From positions 682,001 through 746,000 of the forward strand of contig NC_015723.1 of NCBI RefSeq assembly GCF_000219215.1: a stretch of 64,000 nt of DNA, given 5' to 3'. A model generated the notes under the pieces. It did not search any database. It was not told the DNA's origin and saw only the letters and a program-made list of their open reading frames with translations. The position numbers and the translations under genes were made by a program. This DNA is from Cupriavidus necator N-1. GTDB taxonomy: Bacteria; Pseudomonadota; Gammaproteobacteria; Burkholderiales; Burkholderiaceae. Shown piece after piece: positions 27,872-36,486 of the stretch (position 1 is the stretch's first letter; each line of letters begins with the position of its first letter).

Positions 27872-29068
27872 TCAGGCGGCGCGCGTGCGCGGCGTGCGCG
27901 GCCGCGCGGGCGGGGTCACGCCGGCGCGCTCCAGGTTCACGCCCGGCAGCAGGTGCAGCAGCCGCACCAATTCCGACTGGCGATGCGTGCCGGTCTTGCG
28001 CAGCGTGTCGCGGATATGCACGCGCACGGTGTGGGGCGAGAGAAATTCGCGCTCGGCAATTTCGTTGAGGGTTTCGCCGGCAGCCAGGCGGATCGCGATA
28101 ATGCTTTCCTTGCGCGACAGCCCGAACAGCGAGGTCAGCACGCCGGCATCCAGCACCGAGCGCGATTCCGAGTTGCCGAACAGCATCATCGCGGCCGGCA
28201 ATTGCCACGGGCCTTCCACCGGCTGGCGCGACACCAGCGGCGTGACGATGATCGGCACCGGCTGTCCGCCCGAGGTGATGTGCATCCACGAGCCGGAGGC
28301 CGCCTCAGTGCCGCGGGCACGCATGGCACCGTCGAGCAGCTTGCGCAGCACCGCCTGCAGCGTGTCGCTGTGGGCGCGCAGCACGCCGCCCTGCAGCGAC
28401 AGGTGGCCGTCGGCCTGCACCAGCGCCTCGGCCCAGCTGTTGGCGTAGCGCACGCGCAGGTCCGCCTGCAGCACCATCACGCCGAAATCCAACGTATCCA
28501 GCCCGGCCAGGCCCAGGCTGGCCAGCCCGCTCAGCTCGAAGTTGCGCTGCTGCATCCGTGCCGCGCGCACCCAGTGCGGCATCACGTGGGCCAGGCGCCG
28601 CTCGCGCTGGCCTGTGCTGATGCTGCCCGCGCTGGTGCCGCTCATCAGCACGCAAACCTCGGCGTTCTCAATCAGGCGGATGCCTTGTTCCAGTCCGCTG
28701 CAGGCCAGCGCAGCCGTGGCTGCGTCCGTCATGCCGCCATTGTGCGACGCCGCCAGCGCGGACGTGCCGTCGCAGGCCAGCGCGGGGGCGTCATTGGGGG
28801 GGCAGCAAGCGCCCGGATGGGGCAGGTCGAGCGGACCGGGCAGCCAGTCGGGCATGCTGACGCCGCTGGTGAAGCAGCCGTGCGGGGTCACGCCAAGGCG
28901 GGCATGGCCGGCAAGCTTGTCCCAGATCAGGTAACGCGGGCTGCCTGTGCAGGTGTAACGGGAAAAGAGGTCGAGGGCGGCGGGCATGACCGCAACGTCC
29001 AGCGCGGACTCGTAGATTGAGTCGACCAGACGATGGAAGTCCTCGTCCGTAGTCGGGTGTTCGCCCAT
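27872..29068 (-). CDS. Orphan LuxR-family (GerE HTH) regulator
   Basis: The 398-residue protein has a C-terminal LuxR-type helix-turn-helix (FGLSRKESIIAIRLAAGETLNEIAEREFLSPHTVRVHIRDTLRKTGTHRQSELVRLL), after which about 25 residues rich in Pro and Arg remain. The long N-terminal part resembles neither an acyl-homoserine-lactone domain nor a receiver domain; a PAS-like fold around residues 200-290 (LDFGVMVLQADLRVRYANSWAEALV) is plausible. The chosen ATG follows GGGGAT. No partner gene suggests its targets. Confidence 0.82.
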   Translation of the reverse strand: MGEHPTTDEDFHRLVDSIYESALDVAVMPAALDLFSRYTCTGSPRYLIWDKLAGHARLGVTPHGCFTSGVSMPDWLPGPLDLPHPGACCPPNDAPALACDGTSALAASHNGGMTDAATAALACSGLEQGIRLIENAEVCVLMSGTSAGSISTGQRERRLAHVMPHWVRAARMQQRNFELSGLASLGLAGLDTLDFGVMVLQADLRVRYANSWAEALVQADGHLSLQGGVLRAHSDTLQAVLRKLLDGAMRARGTEAASGSWMHITSGGQPVPIIVTPLVSRQPVEGPWQLPAAMMLFGNSESRSVLDAGVLTSLFGLSRKESIIAIRLAAGETLNEIAEREFLSPHTVRVHIRDTLRKTGTHRQSELVRLLHLLPGVNLERAGVTPPARPRTPRTRAA

Positions 29069-29513
29069 GTTCAGATCCCCCCGGTGGCAAACGCCTATTG
29101 CTCTGCGCCACGGCAAGTGGCTACATCTCTTTGTGTTATCGGTTCCGTTCTGGCGTTCTGTACTGCGCCGATACGGATGCTGCTGGCGGCGCGCATTGTC
29201 CCGTCATGTCCGCCGTAACGCAATCATGCCAAACAATGTTGTTTGTTTTATCCCCCGTATCGGGGGGGGAAACCCGGATTGCGCGACGTAACTCCCCGCC
29301 AGGCCGGGCAGGGGCGTGATCATGTCGCGGCGCGATGGTAATACCCGAGAAGAAAAGAAATTTCCAGCGCTGAAATAGTGCGCGACGTTCCACATGCGCC
29401 ACGAATCTGTTGGCGCTTGCGCCACAGGTTCGACCCAGCAAGGCCACAGCATTTGTTTGAATGACAGCATTGGTGTAATAATGCAGTCATTGACTGCATC
29501 CATGGAGGCGATC
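29069..29513. promoter_or_regulatory. Gap between the LuxR gene and the toxin-antitoxin pair
   Basis: These 445 bases hold no convincing gene and are less GC-rich than the surroundings. A near-palindrome AAACAA-TG-TTGTTT lies at about 29231-29244, and a perfect CCCCCG-TAT-CGGGGG at 29252-29266. The G-rich hairpin has no U-tract on either strand, so it is not an obvious terminator. The right end holds the toxin-antitoxin promoter described separately. Confidence 0.4.
29453..29499 (+). promoter_or_regulatory. Toxin-antitoxin promoter and operator
   Basis: A perfect inverted repeat, ATGCAGTCA-T-TGACTGCAT (29481-29499), lies 14 bases before the antitoxin start. A plausible promoter overlaps it: -35 TTGTTT at 29453-29458 and -10 AATAAT at 29477-29482 with an 18-base spacer. 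This is the expected arrangement for autorepression by the antitoxin-toxin complex. Confidence 0.7.
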
Positions 29514-29768
29514 ATGCCGATCCTGACCGTTAGAAATGTGCCCGACGACGTGCACCGTGCGCTGCGGGTCCGTGCCGCCCAGAACGGACGCAGCACTGAA
29601 GCTGAGGTGCGTGAGATCCTGGCCAGCGCGGTGATGCCGCAGAAGCGCGTGCGCCTGGGCGATGCGCTGGCGATGCTTGGCCGCGAGATCGGCTTGTCGA
29701 ATGCGGACGTTGAAGCGATCGAGCAGGGCAAGGACAAGGCAGCGGCCGAGCCGGTGAGGTTTGAATGA
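29514..29768 (+). CDS. FitA/VapB-like ribbon-helix-helix antitoxin
   Basis: The 84-residue protein has an N-terminal ribbon-helix-helix (MPILTVRNVPDDVHRALRVRAAQNGRSTEAEVREIL), typical of FitA-type antitoxins that bind DNA as dimers. Its C-terminal half would wrap around the toxin. The start follows GGAGG at six bases; longer in-frame starts upstream would run through the operator and are unlikely. Its stop overlaps the toxin start by four bases (ATGA). Confidence 0.9.
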   Translation: MPILTVRNVPDDVHRALRVRAAQNGRSTEAEVREILASAVMPQKRVRLGDALAMLGREIGLSNADVEAIEQGKDKAAAEPVRFE

Positions 29769-30193
29769 TCGTCCTGGATACGAATGTCATTTCCGAGGCC
29801 ATGAAGCCGGAACCGGCTGACTCCGTGCGCTGCTGGCTCAACGACCAGGCCGCCGAGACCTTGTACCTGTCCAGTGTGACGCTGGCCGAACTGCTGTTCG
29901 GCATCGGCGCGCTGCCCGCGGGCAGGCGCCGCGCCATGCTGGCCGCTGCGCTGGACGGCCTGGTGACGCTGTTCGAAGGGCGCATCTTGCCGTTCGACAC
30001 GAATGCGGCCCGGCACTATGCGGAACTCGCCACTGCCGCCAGAAGCCGTGGCCGCGGCCTTCCCACGCCGGATGGCTACATCGCCGCGATTGCCGCGGCC
30101 AACGGCATGATAGTCGCGACGCGGGATGTGTCGCCCTTTGAAGCGGCCGGGCTGCAGGTGCTCAACCCGTGGCTGGCGCCGCCTCCGTCGTGA
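29765..30193 (+). CDS. PIN-domain toxin (FitB/VapC family ribonuclease)
   Basis: The 142-residue PIN-domain protein has the acidic metal-binding set in the expected places: D5 (MIVLDTNVISEAM), E42 (LAELLFGIG), D103 (PTPDGYIAAIA) and D121 (ATRDVSPFE). These proteins are Mg2+-dependent RNases held in check by the partner antitoxin. The ATGA overlap with the antitoxin gene indicates coupled translation. The module stands alone between unrelated genes. Confidence 0.92.
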   Translation: MIVLDTNVISEAMKPEPADSVRCWLNDQAAETLYLSSVTLAELLFGIGALPAGRRRAMLAAALDGLVTLFEGRILPFDTNAARHYAELATAARSRGRGLPTPDGYIAAIAAANGMIVATRDVSPFEAAGLQVLNPWLAPPPS

Positions 30194-30220
30194 AGAGGAA
30201 CGCCCGCGCCAACCGCATTG

Positions 30221-32590
30221 CTACTGTCCCTGAATCGTCGGATCAGTCGCCCGCTGGGTCGCTTTTTCGTTGGCGCTTTCCGGATCCAGTAGTTGCGCTG
30301 CGCCGCCACCCACCTGAATCGTCAGGCTCGGCGATGCCATGCGGATGCCGCTGGCGTCGAAATTGCGCTTGAGCCGCGCATTGAAGGCGCGCGTGATCTC
30401 GGCCTGCATCAGGGGCCGGGTCTTGAACTGTGCCATCACCACCGGCCCGTTGGGGTCGAAACGGTCCAGCCCCAGGATGTCCAGCCCAGACATTAGGTTG
30501 CGCGCGTAGCGATGGTCGCGCGCCAGTTCGGCGCCGGTGGTGCGGATCAGCTCCAGCGCCTGGTCCAGGTCGCTCTGGTAGGTGATGCCGATGTTGAACA
30601 CCGCGTAGGCATAGCCGCGCGACAGGTTCTTGACTGCCTTGATCTGGCTGTACGGCAGCGTGTGCAGCGCGCCGCGGCCGTCGCGCAGCCTGACCGTGCG
30701 GATGGTCATGGCTTCGACCACGCCGGCGTGGTCCGGCAGTTCGATCGAGTCGCCGATGGCGATGGAGTCCTCGACCACGATGAACAGCCCCGTGATCAGG
30801 TCCTGCACCAGGCTTTGCGCGCCGAAGCCGATGGCCAGGCCGACCACGCCCGCGCCGGCCAGCAGCGGCGTCACATTGACGCCCAGGTTGGCCAGCACCG
30901 CGATCACCGTGATCACCAGCAGGCCGATGAGCGAGGCGTTGCGCACCAGCGGCAGGATGGTCTTGACCCGCAGGCTGGGCTGCGCGCCGCGCCCGTGCGC
31001 CGGCGACAGTGATTGCATGATGGCGGTGTCGATCAGCAGCCAGACCAGCCAGGCCAGCAGCACGGTGCTGGTGACGCTGAAGACCGTCTCGGTGAGATGG
31101 CGGCCCGCGGCGGACGACTCGGCCAGGCGCACCAGCGACGTGCCCCAGATGCGCATCACCATCTCAATGAAGACCGCCCAGATCAGCACGCGCACCAGTG
31201 CCAGCGCAAAGCGCCCGAAGCGCTGCAGGTAGGCCGAGCGGCGGCGGTCGCGGATGCGCGGCGGCCGCGCGGTGGCCTTGGGCGAGTGCCCCGCCACCAT
31301 CGTCAGCAGCAGCCCGGCGAGGAACAATGCCACCGATGCCACCGTGCGGCGCAGGAACACATCCGCATGGCCGGTGGCCAGGATGGTGCCGACCACCGAT
31401 GCCACTACCACCGCCAGCACCGGCAGGTGCCAGGCCTGCCCGGCCAGCCGCAGCAGGTCGGTCGCGGCCGGGTGGGCCTGGCGGAAGGCCAGCGGCCGCT
31501 GGCTGATCAGCTGGCCGATCTGCCGGCGGAAACACAGCGCGAACGCGCCGATGCCCAGGGCTGCGGCGATATTGGCCACGGTGGCCACCAGCGCGCACAG
31601 GTTGGTGCCGAGCACGGCGATCACGCGGCTGTCGGTGGCGCCGTCGCCCAGCGCCGCCAGCGCCCCCGTGCAGATCAGCAGCCACGGTGAGCGCGCCAGC
31701 AGCTGCCGCACCGCCAGCTGCCGGTGCGCGCTGCGGAACAGCGTGAAGATGACCTGGCACACCGCTGCCGCGATCGCTCCCGCCACGATTGCATACGCTA
31801 CCAGCACGGCGGCGACGCTGGCCGGCGATTGGGCAAATACGCGTTGGGCCAGCAGCGAGGTCAGCCCGAATGCCACCACCCAGGGCCCGATATGGCGCAG
31901 CATGAAGACGCCGACGTCGACCCACGATGGCAGTTCGGGCAGCTTGCCGCGCTCGGCGCGCGTGGGTTTGCGCGCGCGCCGGCGCCGGATGCGGTGGCCG
32001 ATCTCCCACAAGACCCCGCCGCTCACTGCCCAGGCTGCCAGCACCAGCGCGAATTCACGCAGCGAGGCCAGCGTCGTGCGGGCGCCGTTGTGGGTGAGCG
32101 CGGCGTGCCATTCCTCGCCCGCGAAGCGCGTGCGCCAGCGCCAGAACTGCCACGGGCCGCGATCCTTGCGCAGATGGGTATCGACTTCGTCCAGCACTTC
32201 AGCGACGGCACCGATCAGGCCGGGCGCGGAGGCACCGGCCGGGGCTGCCGCGGCGGAGGCGGGCGCGGCCCCGGAGTCACCCAGCCCCTGGCGCATGGTT
32301 TGCAGCTGGCCCACCAGGGCGCGCCGCTCGCCGTCGTTCTGCAGCGTGGCGATCACCTGGTCCAGCGACTGCGCCAGCGGCACGCTGGCGGCGGGTGCGC
32401 TGGCCGGCGCCGCGGGCTTATCCGCCTTGCCCAGCAGTGCGGCGAGGGAGCCGGCCGGGGCGGCGTGCGCCGGAATGGCGCACAGCAGCGTCAACAGCGC
32501 GGCCAGCACGGCGAACGCACGCAGCACCGGCCGCAGTGCGGCATGCCAGCGGGGCGCAGGGGTGGGGGCGTGGTGTTCGGGTTTGTGCAT
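30221..32590 (-). CDS. Mechanosensitive ion channel protein (MscS/MscK-like, large)
   Basis: The 789-residue membrane protein has a signal peptide and a periplasmic region, then many predicted membrane segments (~170-560). The MscS core follows at ~580-680, with the pore helix LGVNVTPLLAGAGVVGLAIGFGAQSLVQDLITGLFIVVEDSIAIGD and the beta domain VVEAMTIRTVRLRDGRG. It should release solutes on hypo-osmotic shock. The chosen ATG (MHKPEHH) has only a weak ribosome site; an in-frame start lies 34 codons upstream but gives a poor signal peptide. It is convergent with the toxin gene. Confidence 0.88.
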   Translation of the reverse strand: MHKPEHHAPTPAPRWHAALRPVLRAFAVLAALLTLLCAIPAHAAPAGSLAALLGKADKPAAPASAPAASVPLAQSLDQVIATLQNDGERRALVGQLQTMRQGLGDSGAAPASAAAAPAGASAPGLIGAVAEVLDEVDTHLRKDRGPWQFWRWRTRFAGEEWHAALTHNGARTTLASLREFALVLAAWAVSGGVLWEIGHRIRRRRARKPTRAERGKLPELPSWVDVGVFMLRHIGPWVVAFGLTSLLAQRVFAQSPASVAAVLVAYAIVAGAIAAAVCQVIFTLFRSAHRQLAVRQLLARSPWLLICTGALAALGDGATDSRVIAVLGTNLCALVATVANIAAALGIGAFALCFRRQIGQLISQRPLAFRQAHPAATDLLRLAGQAWHLPVLAVVVASVVGTILATGHADVFLRRTVASVALFLAGLLLTMVAGHSPKATARPPRIRDRRRSAYLQRFGRFALALVRVLIWAVFIEMVMRIWGTSLVRLAESSAAGRHLTETVFSVTSTVLLAWLVWLLIDTAIMQSLSPAHGRGAQPSLRVKTILPLVRNASLIGLLVITVIAVLANLGVNVTPLLAGAGVVGLAIGFGAQSLVQDLITGLFIVVEDSIAIGDSIELPDHAGVVEAMTIRTVRLRDGRGALHTLPYSQIKAVKNLSRGYAYAVFNIGITYQSDLDQALELIRTTGAELARDHRYARNLMSGLDILGLDRFDPNGPVVMAQFKTRPLMQAEITRAFNARLKRNFDASGIRMASPSLTIQVGGGAAQLLDPESANEKATQRATDPTIQGQ

Positions 32591-32854
32591 GGTTCGTAGT
32601 CGGTTGCCGGTGCCGGGCGGCGCCGGAATGGCCGTCGATCGCGTCACTGTAGCGCATTGGTCGCGCCGGGTGCCGGAGCGCGCCGCAGGCACGCGCCATC
32701 CTCATTCGTCGCTTCGGACGATGCGTTGCAACGGCCGATCCACGAATCTCGACCCTACTCCGGTACAGGCGATTCTTGCGCCTGCCGGCTTCATCAAACC
32801 GCGGGGCCGCGCTGGATCCGGCCGGGCCAGGAACAAGAGACAAGGGAAGACGAT

Positions 32855-33637
32855 ATGGAACTCAATGCATCGGTATCGGCAGTGGTGACGGGTGGCGCTT
32901 CGGGCCTGGGCGCGGCGACGGCACGTGCGCTGGCAGCGCAGGGCGTGCGCGTCGCATTGTTCGACCTCAACGTGGAGAAGGGCGAAGCGCTGGCGCGTGA
33001 ACTGGGCGGCGTGTTCTGTCAGGTCAACGTCACCTCGGAGGCCGAGGTCGAGGCCGGCTTTGCCAAGGCGCGCGCCGCCATCGGCCAGGAACGCATCCTG
33101 GTCAACTGCGCCGGCACCGGCAACGCCATCAAGACCGCCTCGCGTTCCAAGGAAGCGCCGGACCAGATCAAGCATTTCCCGACCGATGCCTTCGAGCGCA
33201 TCATCCAGATCAACCTGATCGGCACCTTCCGCTGCATCGCACGCTCGGCCGCGGGCATGCTGACGCTGGACAGCGCCGGCGGCGAGCGCGGCGTGATCGT
33301 CAATACCGCGTCGGTGGCGGCGCAGGACGGCCAGATGGGCCAGGCCGCGTACTCGGCATCGAAGGCCGGCGTGGTCGGCATGACGCTGCCGATCGCGCGA
33401 GACCTGGCGGGTGAAGGCATCCGCGTCAACACCATCTTGCCGGGCATCTTCAATACGCCGCTGCTGCAGGGTGCGGCAGAGAACGTCAAGGCCGCGCTGG
33501 CCGCTTCGGTGCCGTTCCCCAAGCGCCTGGGGCAGCCGGAAGAGTTTGCCTCGCTGGCCGTCGAGATGTGCCGCAACGGCTATTTCAACGGCGAGTCGGT
33601 GCGCCTGGACGGCGCCATCCGCATGGCGCCGCGCTGA
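32855..33637 (+). CDS. Short-chain dehydrogenase (3-hydroxyacyl-CoA dehydrogenase type 2-like)
   Basis: The 260-residue classical SDR has the cofactor motif TGGASGLG, NCAG, and the active site S-x12-Y-x3-K (SVAAQDGQMGQAAYSASK) intact. The insert TASRSKEAPDQIKHFPTDAFERIIQINLIGTF and the overall pattern resemble type II 3-hydroxyacyl-CoA dehydrogenases. The start follows AAGGGAAGACG. The following CoA ligase gene (75 bases on) suggests an acyl-CoA oxidation step. Confidence 0.88.
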   Translation: MELNASVSAVVTGGASGLGAATARALAAQGVRVALFDLNVEKGEALARELGGVFCQVNVTSEAEVEAGFAKARAAIGQERILVNCAGTGNAIKTASRSKEAPDQIKHFPTDAFERIIQINLIGTFRCIARSAAGMLTLDSAGGERGVIVNTASVAAQDGQMGQAAYSASKAGVVGMTLPIARDLAGEGIRVNTILPGIFNTPLLQGAAENVKAALAASVPFPKRLGQPEEFASLAVEMCRNGYFNGESVRLDGAIRMAPR

Positions 33638-33712
33638 GCGTAGCGCCAGCACATCGTCGTGTCCGGGCCCGCGCACCGCTGGTCCGGACACTATCAGAAT
33701 CAGGAGGCGCGG

Positions 33713-35296
33713 ATGGACTTCAGCTATCTGACGACATTGCCCCACGCGGTACGCCACTTCGCGCGCCTGCGGCCCGAGGCGGTGGCGTATGCGTTCGAAG
33801 GCCGGCAGACCACCTATGCCGAGTTCGAGCGGAACACCAATCGCGTGGCACAGGCCCTGCTGGCTGAAGGCGCCGGGGTCGGCGAGCGCATCGGCTATAT
33901 CGGCAAGAACAGCGACCACTATTTCGAGCTGCTGCTTGGCGCGTCCAAGATCGGCGCGGTGATGACGCCGGCCAGCTGGCGCCTGGCGCCGCCCGAGGTG
34001 GAGTTCATCCTCGGCCATTGCGATGCCGTGGTGCTCTTCGTCGGGGCGGAATCGGCGGCAATGGTCCGGAACCTGCTGCCCGCGCTGCCGATGGTGCGCA
34101 AGGTGGTGGTGATGGAGCCGTGCGCCGAGCAAGGCGACTGGCAGTGCTACACCGGCTGGCGCGACGCGCAGCCGGATACGCCGCCCGCGCACCAGCCCGC
34201 CGCGCATGACGTGCTGCTGCAGCTGTACACATCCGGCACCACCGGCCGGCCCAAGGGCGCGATGCTCACGCACCGCAACCTGACCATCGGCACCGAAGTC
34301 AGCGAGCGCGAGAACGTGCGCTGGTCGCACTGGGTCGCCGACGATGTTTCGCTGGTGGCGATGCCGGTGGCGCATATCGGCGGCTCCGGCTGGGGCCTGC
34401 GCAACCTGCTGTCCGGTGCCAAGGGCGTGGTAGCGCGCGAGTTCGATCCGCGCGCGGTGCTCGACTTTATCGAGAAGGAACGCATCAGCAAGCTGTTCCT
34501 GGTGCCGGCCGCGATGCAGATCGTGCTGCGCGACCCGCGCGCGCGCCAGGTGGACTACTCGCGCCTGAAGTACCTGCTGTACGGCGCCGCGCCGATTCCG
34601 GCGGCGCTGCTGCGCGAGGGCATCGAGGTGTTCGGCTGCGGCTTCGTGCAGCAGTACGGCATGACCGAGACCACCGGCACCATCGTGGCGCTGCCGCCCG
34701 AGGACCACACCACCGAGGAAGTGCCGCGCATGCGTGCCGCGGGCAAGCCGCTGCCTGGCGTGGAGATCAAGGTGGTCGACTATGAAGGCCGCCAGCTCGC
34801 GCCCGGCGAGGTCGGCGAACTCGTGGTGCGCTCGCAGCACAACATGGCCGGCTACTGGAAGCAGCCCGAAGAGACCGCGCGCACCATCGACGCCGAAGGC
34901 TGGCTGCGCACCGGCGACGCGGGCTACATGGATGCCGACGGCTACCTGTACATCCATGACCGCGTCAAGGACATGATCATCAGCGGCGGCGAGAACGTCT
35001 ATCCGGCCGAGGTTGAAAGCGCGATCTACGGCCACCCGCAAGTGGCGGACGTGGCGGTGATCGGCGTGCCCGACGAGAAGTGGGGCGAGGCGGTCAAGGC
35101 CATCGTCGTGCTCAAGCCCGGGCAGGCGCCGGACCAGGCCGGCATCATCGCGTGGACGCGCCAGCGGCTGGCGGGCTTCAAGGTGCCCAAGAGCATCGAG
35201 TTTGTCGAAGCGCTGCCGCGCAACCCATCGGGCAAACTGCTGCGGCGCAAGCTGCGCGAGCCGTTCTGGGAAGGGATGAACCGGCGGGTGAACTGA
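33713..35296 (+). CDS. AMP-dependent acyl-CoA synthetase
   Basis: The 527-residue ANL enzyme has the motifs LYTSGTTGRPKGAMLTH, QQYGMTETTG, TGDAGYMDADGYLYIHDRVKDMIISGGENVYPAEVE and the C-terminal PRNPSGKLLRRKLR with the catalytic Lys. The start has a perfect AGGAGG site. It probably acts with the preceding SDR on the same carboxylic acid. A strong intrinsic terminator follows ~30 bases after the stop. Confidence 0.92.
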   Translation: MDFSYLTTLPHAVRHFARLRPEAVAYAFEGRQTTYAEFERNTNRVAQALLAEGAGVGERIGYIGKNSDHYFELLLGASKIGAVMTPASWRLAPPEVEFILGHCDAVVLFVGAESAAMVRNLLPALPMVRKVVVMEPCAEQGDWQCYTGWRDAQPDTPPAHQPAAHDVLLQLYTSGTTGRPKGAMLTHRNLTIGTEVSERENVRWSHWVADDVSLVAMPVAHIGGSGWGLRNLLSGAKGVVAREFDPRAVLDFIEKERISKLFLVPAAMQIVLRDPRARQVDYSRLKYLLYGAAPIPAALLREGIEVFGCGFVQQYGMTETTGTIVALPPEDHTTEEVPRMRAAGKPLPGVEIKVVDYEGRQLAPGEVGELVVRSQHNMAGYWKQPEETARTIDAEGWLRTGDAGYMDADGYLYIHDRVKDMIISGGENVYPAEVESAIYGHPQVADVAVIGVPDEKWGEAVKAIVVLKPGQAPDQAGIIAWTRQRLAGFKVPKSIEFVEALPRNPSGKLLRRKLREPFWEGMNRRVN

Positions 35297-35327
35297 CGCT
35301 GGCAAGCAGCAAGCCAAAGCACCAAAG

Positions 35328-35359
35328 CAAAACCCGCCGTGACTGGCGGGTTTTGTTTT
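35328..35359 (+). terminator. Intrinsic terminator after the SDR/CoA-ligase pair
   Basis: An 11-base perfect stem (CAAAACCCGCC, loop GTGACT, GGCGGGTTTTG) is followed by TTTTG. The A-rich left side also lets it work on the reverse strand for the convergent Bug gene. Confidence 0.9.
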
Positions 35360-35381
35360 GCCTGCCGGCATTGCTCCGGCC

Positions 35382-36374
35382 TCAGTCGGCCTGGATGCCG
35401 AACTCCTTGACCACCTTGGTATAGCGGGCCGTGTCGGCTGCGATCAGCTTTGACAGCACCGCGGGCTCGCCGCCCGAAGGCGTGACCGCGATGGTGGCCA
35501 TGCGCGCCACCACGTCGGGCATCTTCAGGATCTCGTTGACGTGCGTGTTGAGCGTGCGCACCAGGTCGGCCGGCATGCCCTTGGGCCCGAGCAGGGCCTG
35601 CCAGGCGCCGATTTCCACGTCCTTGTAGCCCAGCTCGGCCAGCGTCGGCACGTTGGGCGCGAACGGCGAGCGCTTCTGGTCCGCCACCGCCAGCGGCACC
35701 AGGCTGCCGTTGCCGACGTACTGCGAGATCGCGCCGTAGGTGATGTAGGTCACCGGCACCTGCCCGCCGATCACGTCGACGATGGCGGGCGCCAGGCCGC
35801 GGTAGGGCACCTGGCTGATCTTGATGCCGGCGGACTTGTTGAACAGTTCGCCCATGATGTGCATCGGCGAGCCATTGCCGGGCGTGGCATAGGTTTCCAC
35901 CTTGCCGGCCTTGGCGCGTGCCACCAGGTCGCTGACCTTGGTGATGCCGGTGCCCTTGTTGACGACCACGAACAGCGACTGCGTGCCGATCTGGCTGATG
36001 GGCGTGAAATCGTGCTGCACGTCATAGCTGGCGCCGGCGCCGGCCTTGAGCACCAGCGGCGCGATGGCGACGGTGTTGGGGGCCAGCAGCAGAGTGTAGC
36101 CGTCCGGGTTGGCGCGCGCCACGTAGGCGCTGCCGATGGTGCCGGCGGCGCCGGTGCGGTTTTCCACCACCACCGACTGCTTCAGGCGCGGGGCGAGCTT
36201 TTCGGCGAACATGCGCGCCAGCACGTCGACGTCGCCGCCGGCCGGGTAGGCCACAACGATGGTGATGGGCTTGTTCGGGTACGCACCCTGGGCCAGGGCG
36301 GTGCCGCCGGTGGCAGCGACCAGGGCGGTCGCGGCGGCCAGCGTGGCGAGTACTTTGCGGCGTACGGACTTCAT
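35382..36374 (-). CDS. Bug-family periplasmic receptor (porin-linked)
   Basis: The 330-residue protein has a Sec signal (MKSVRRKVLATLAAATALVAATGGTALAQG), then AYPNKPITIVVAYPAGGDVDVLARMF and ENRTGAAGTIGSAYVARANPDGYT. Of the Bug proteins here it most resembles the one at 56337-57329 (shared YPxGGDxD, LPNVPTLAELGYKDV-type and PVPYKG-type stretches). It lies 112 bases downstream of the porin on the same strand and is probably co-transcribed with it. Both would then be controlled from the promoter carrying the partial composite operator. Confidence 0.9.
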   Translation of the reverse strand: MKSVRRKVLATLAAATALVAATGGTALAQGAYPNKPITIVVAYPAGGDVDVLARMFAEKLAPRLKQSVVVENRTGAAGTIGSAYVARANPDGYTLLLAPNTVAIAPLVLKAGAGASYDVQHDFTPISQIGTQSLFVVVNKGTGITKVSDLVARAKAGKVETYATPGNGSPMHIMGELFNKSAGIKISQVPYRGLAPAIVDVIGGQVPVTYITYGAISQYVGNGSLVPLAVADQKRSPFAPNVPTLAELGYKDVEIGAWQALLGPKGMPADLVRTLNTHVNEILKMPDVVARMATIAVTPSGGEPAVLSKLIAADTARYTKVVKEFGIQAD

Positions 36375-36434
36375 GATGTTCAGACCTCTGTAAGACGCGG
36401 CGCCCGGACGGGCCGGGGCCAATGGCTGTGTTGG

Positions 36435-36461
36435 CGTCCGGCGCGTTGCATGCGCCGGACG
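36435..36461 (-). other. Intercistronic hairpin between porin and Bug
   Basis: A perfect 10-base stem, CGTCCGGCGC / GCGCCGGACG, with the 7-base loop GTTGCAT lies between the porin stop and the Bug start. It lacks a U-tract, so it more likely sets differential expression (porin above Bug) or mRNA stability than full termination. Confidence 0.5.
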
Positions 36462-36486
36462 GTACCGCCGGGGGGCGCGGAGGAAA

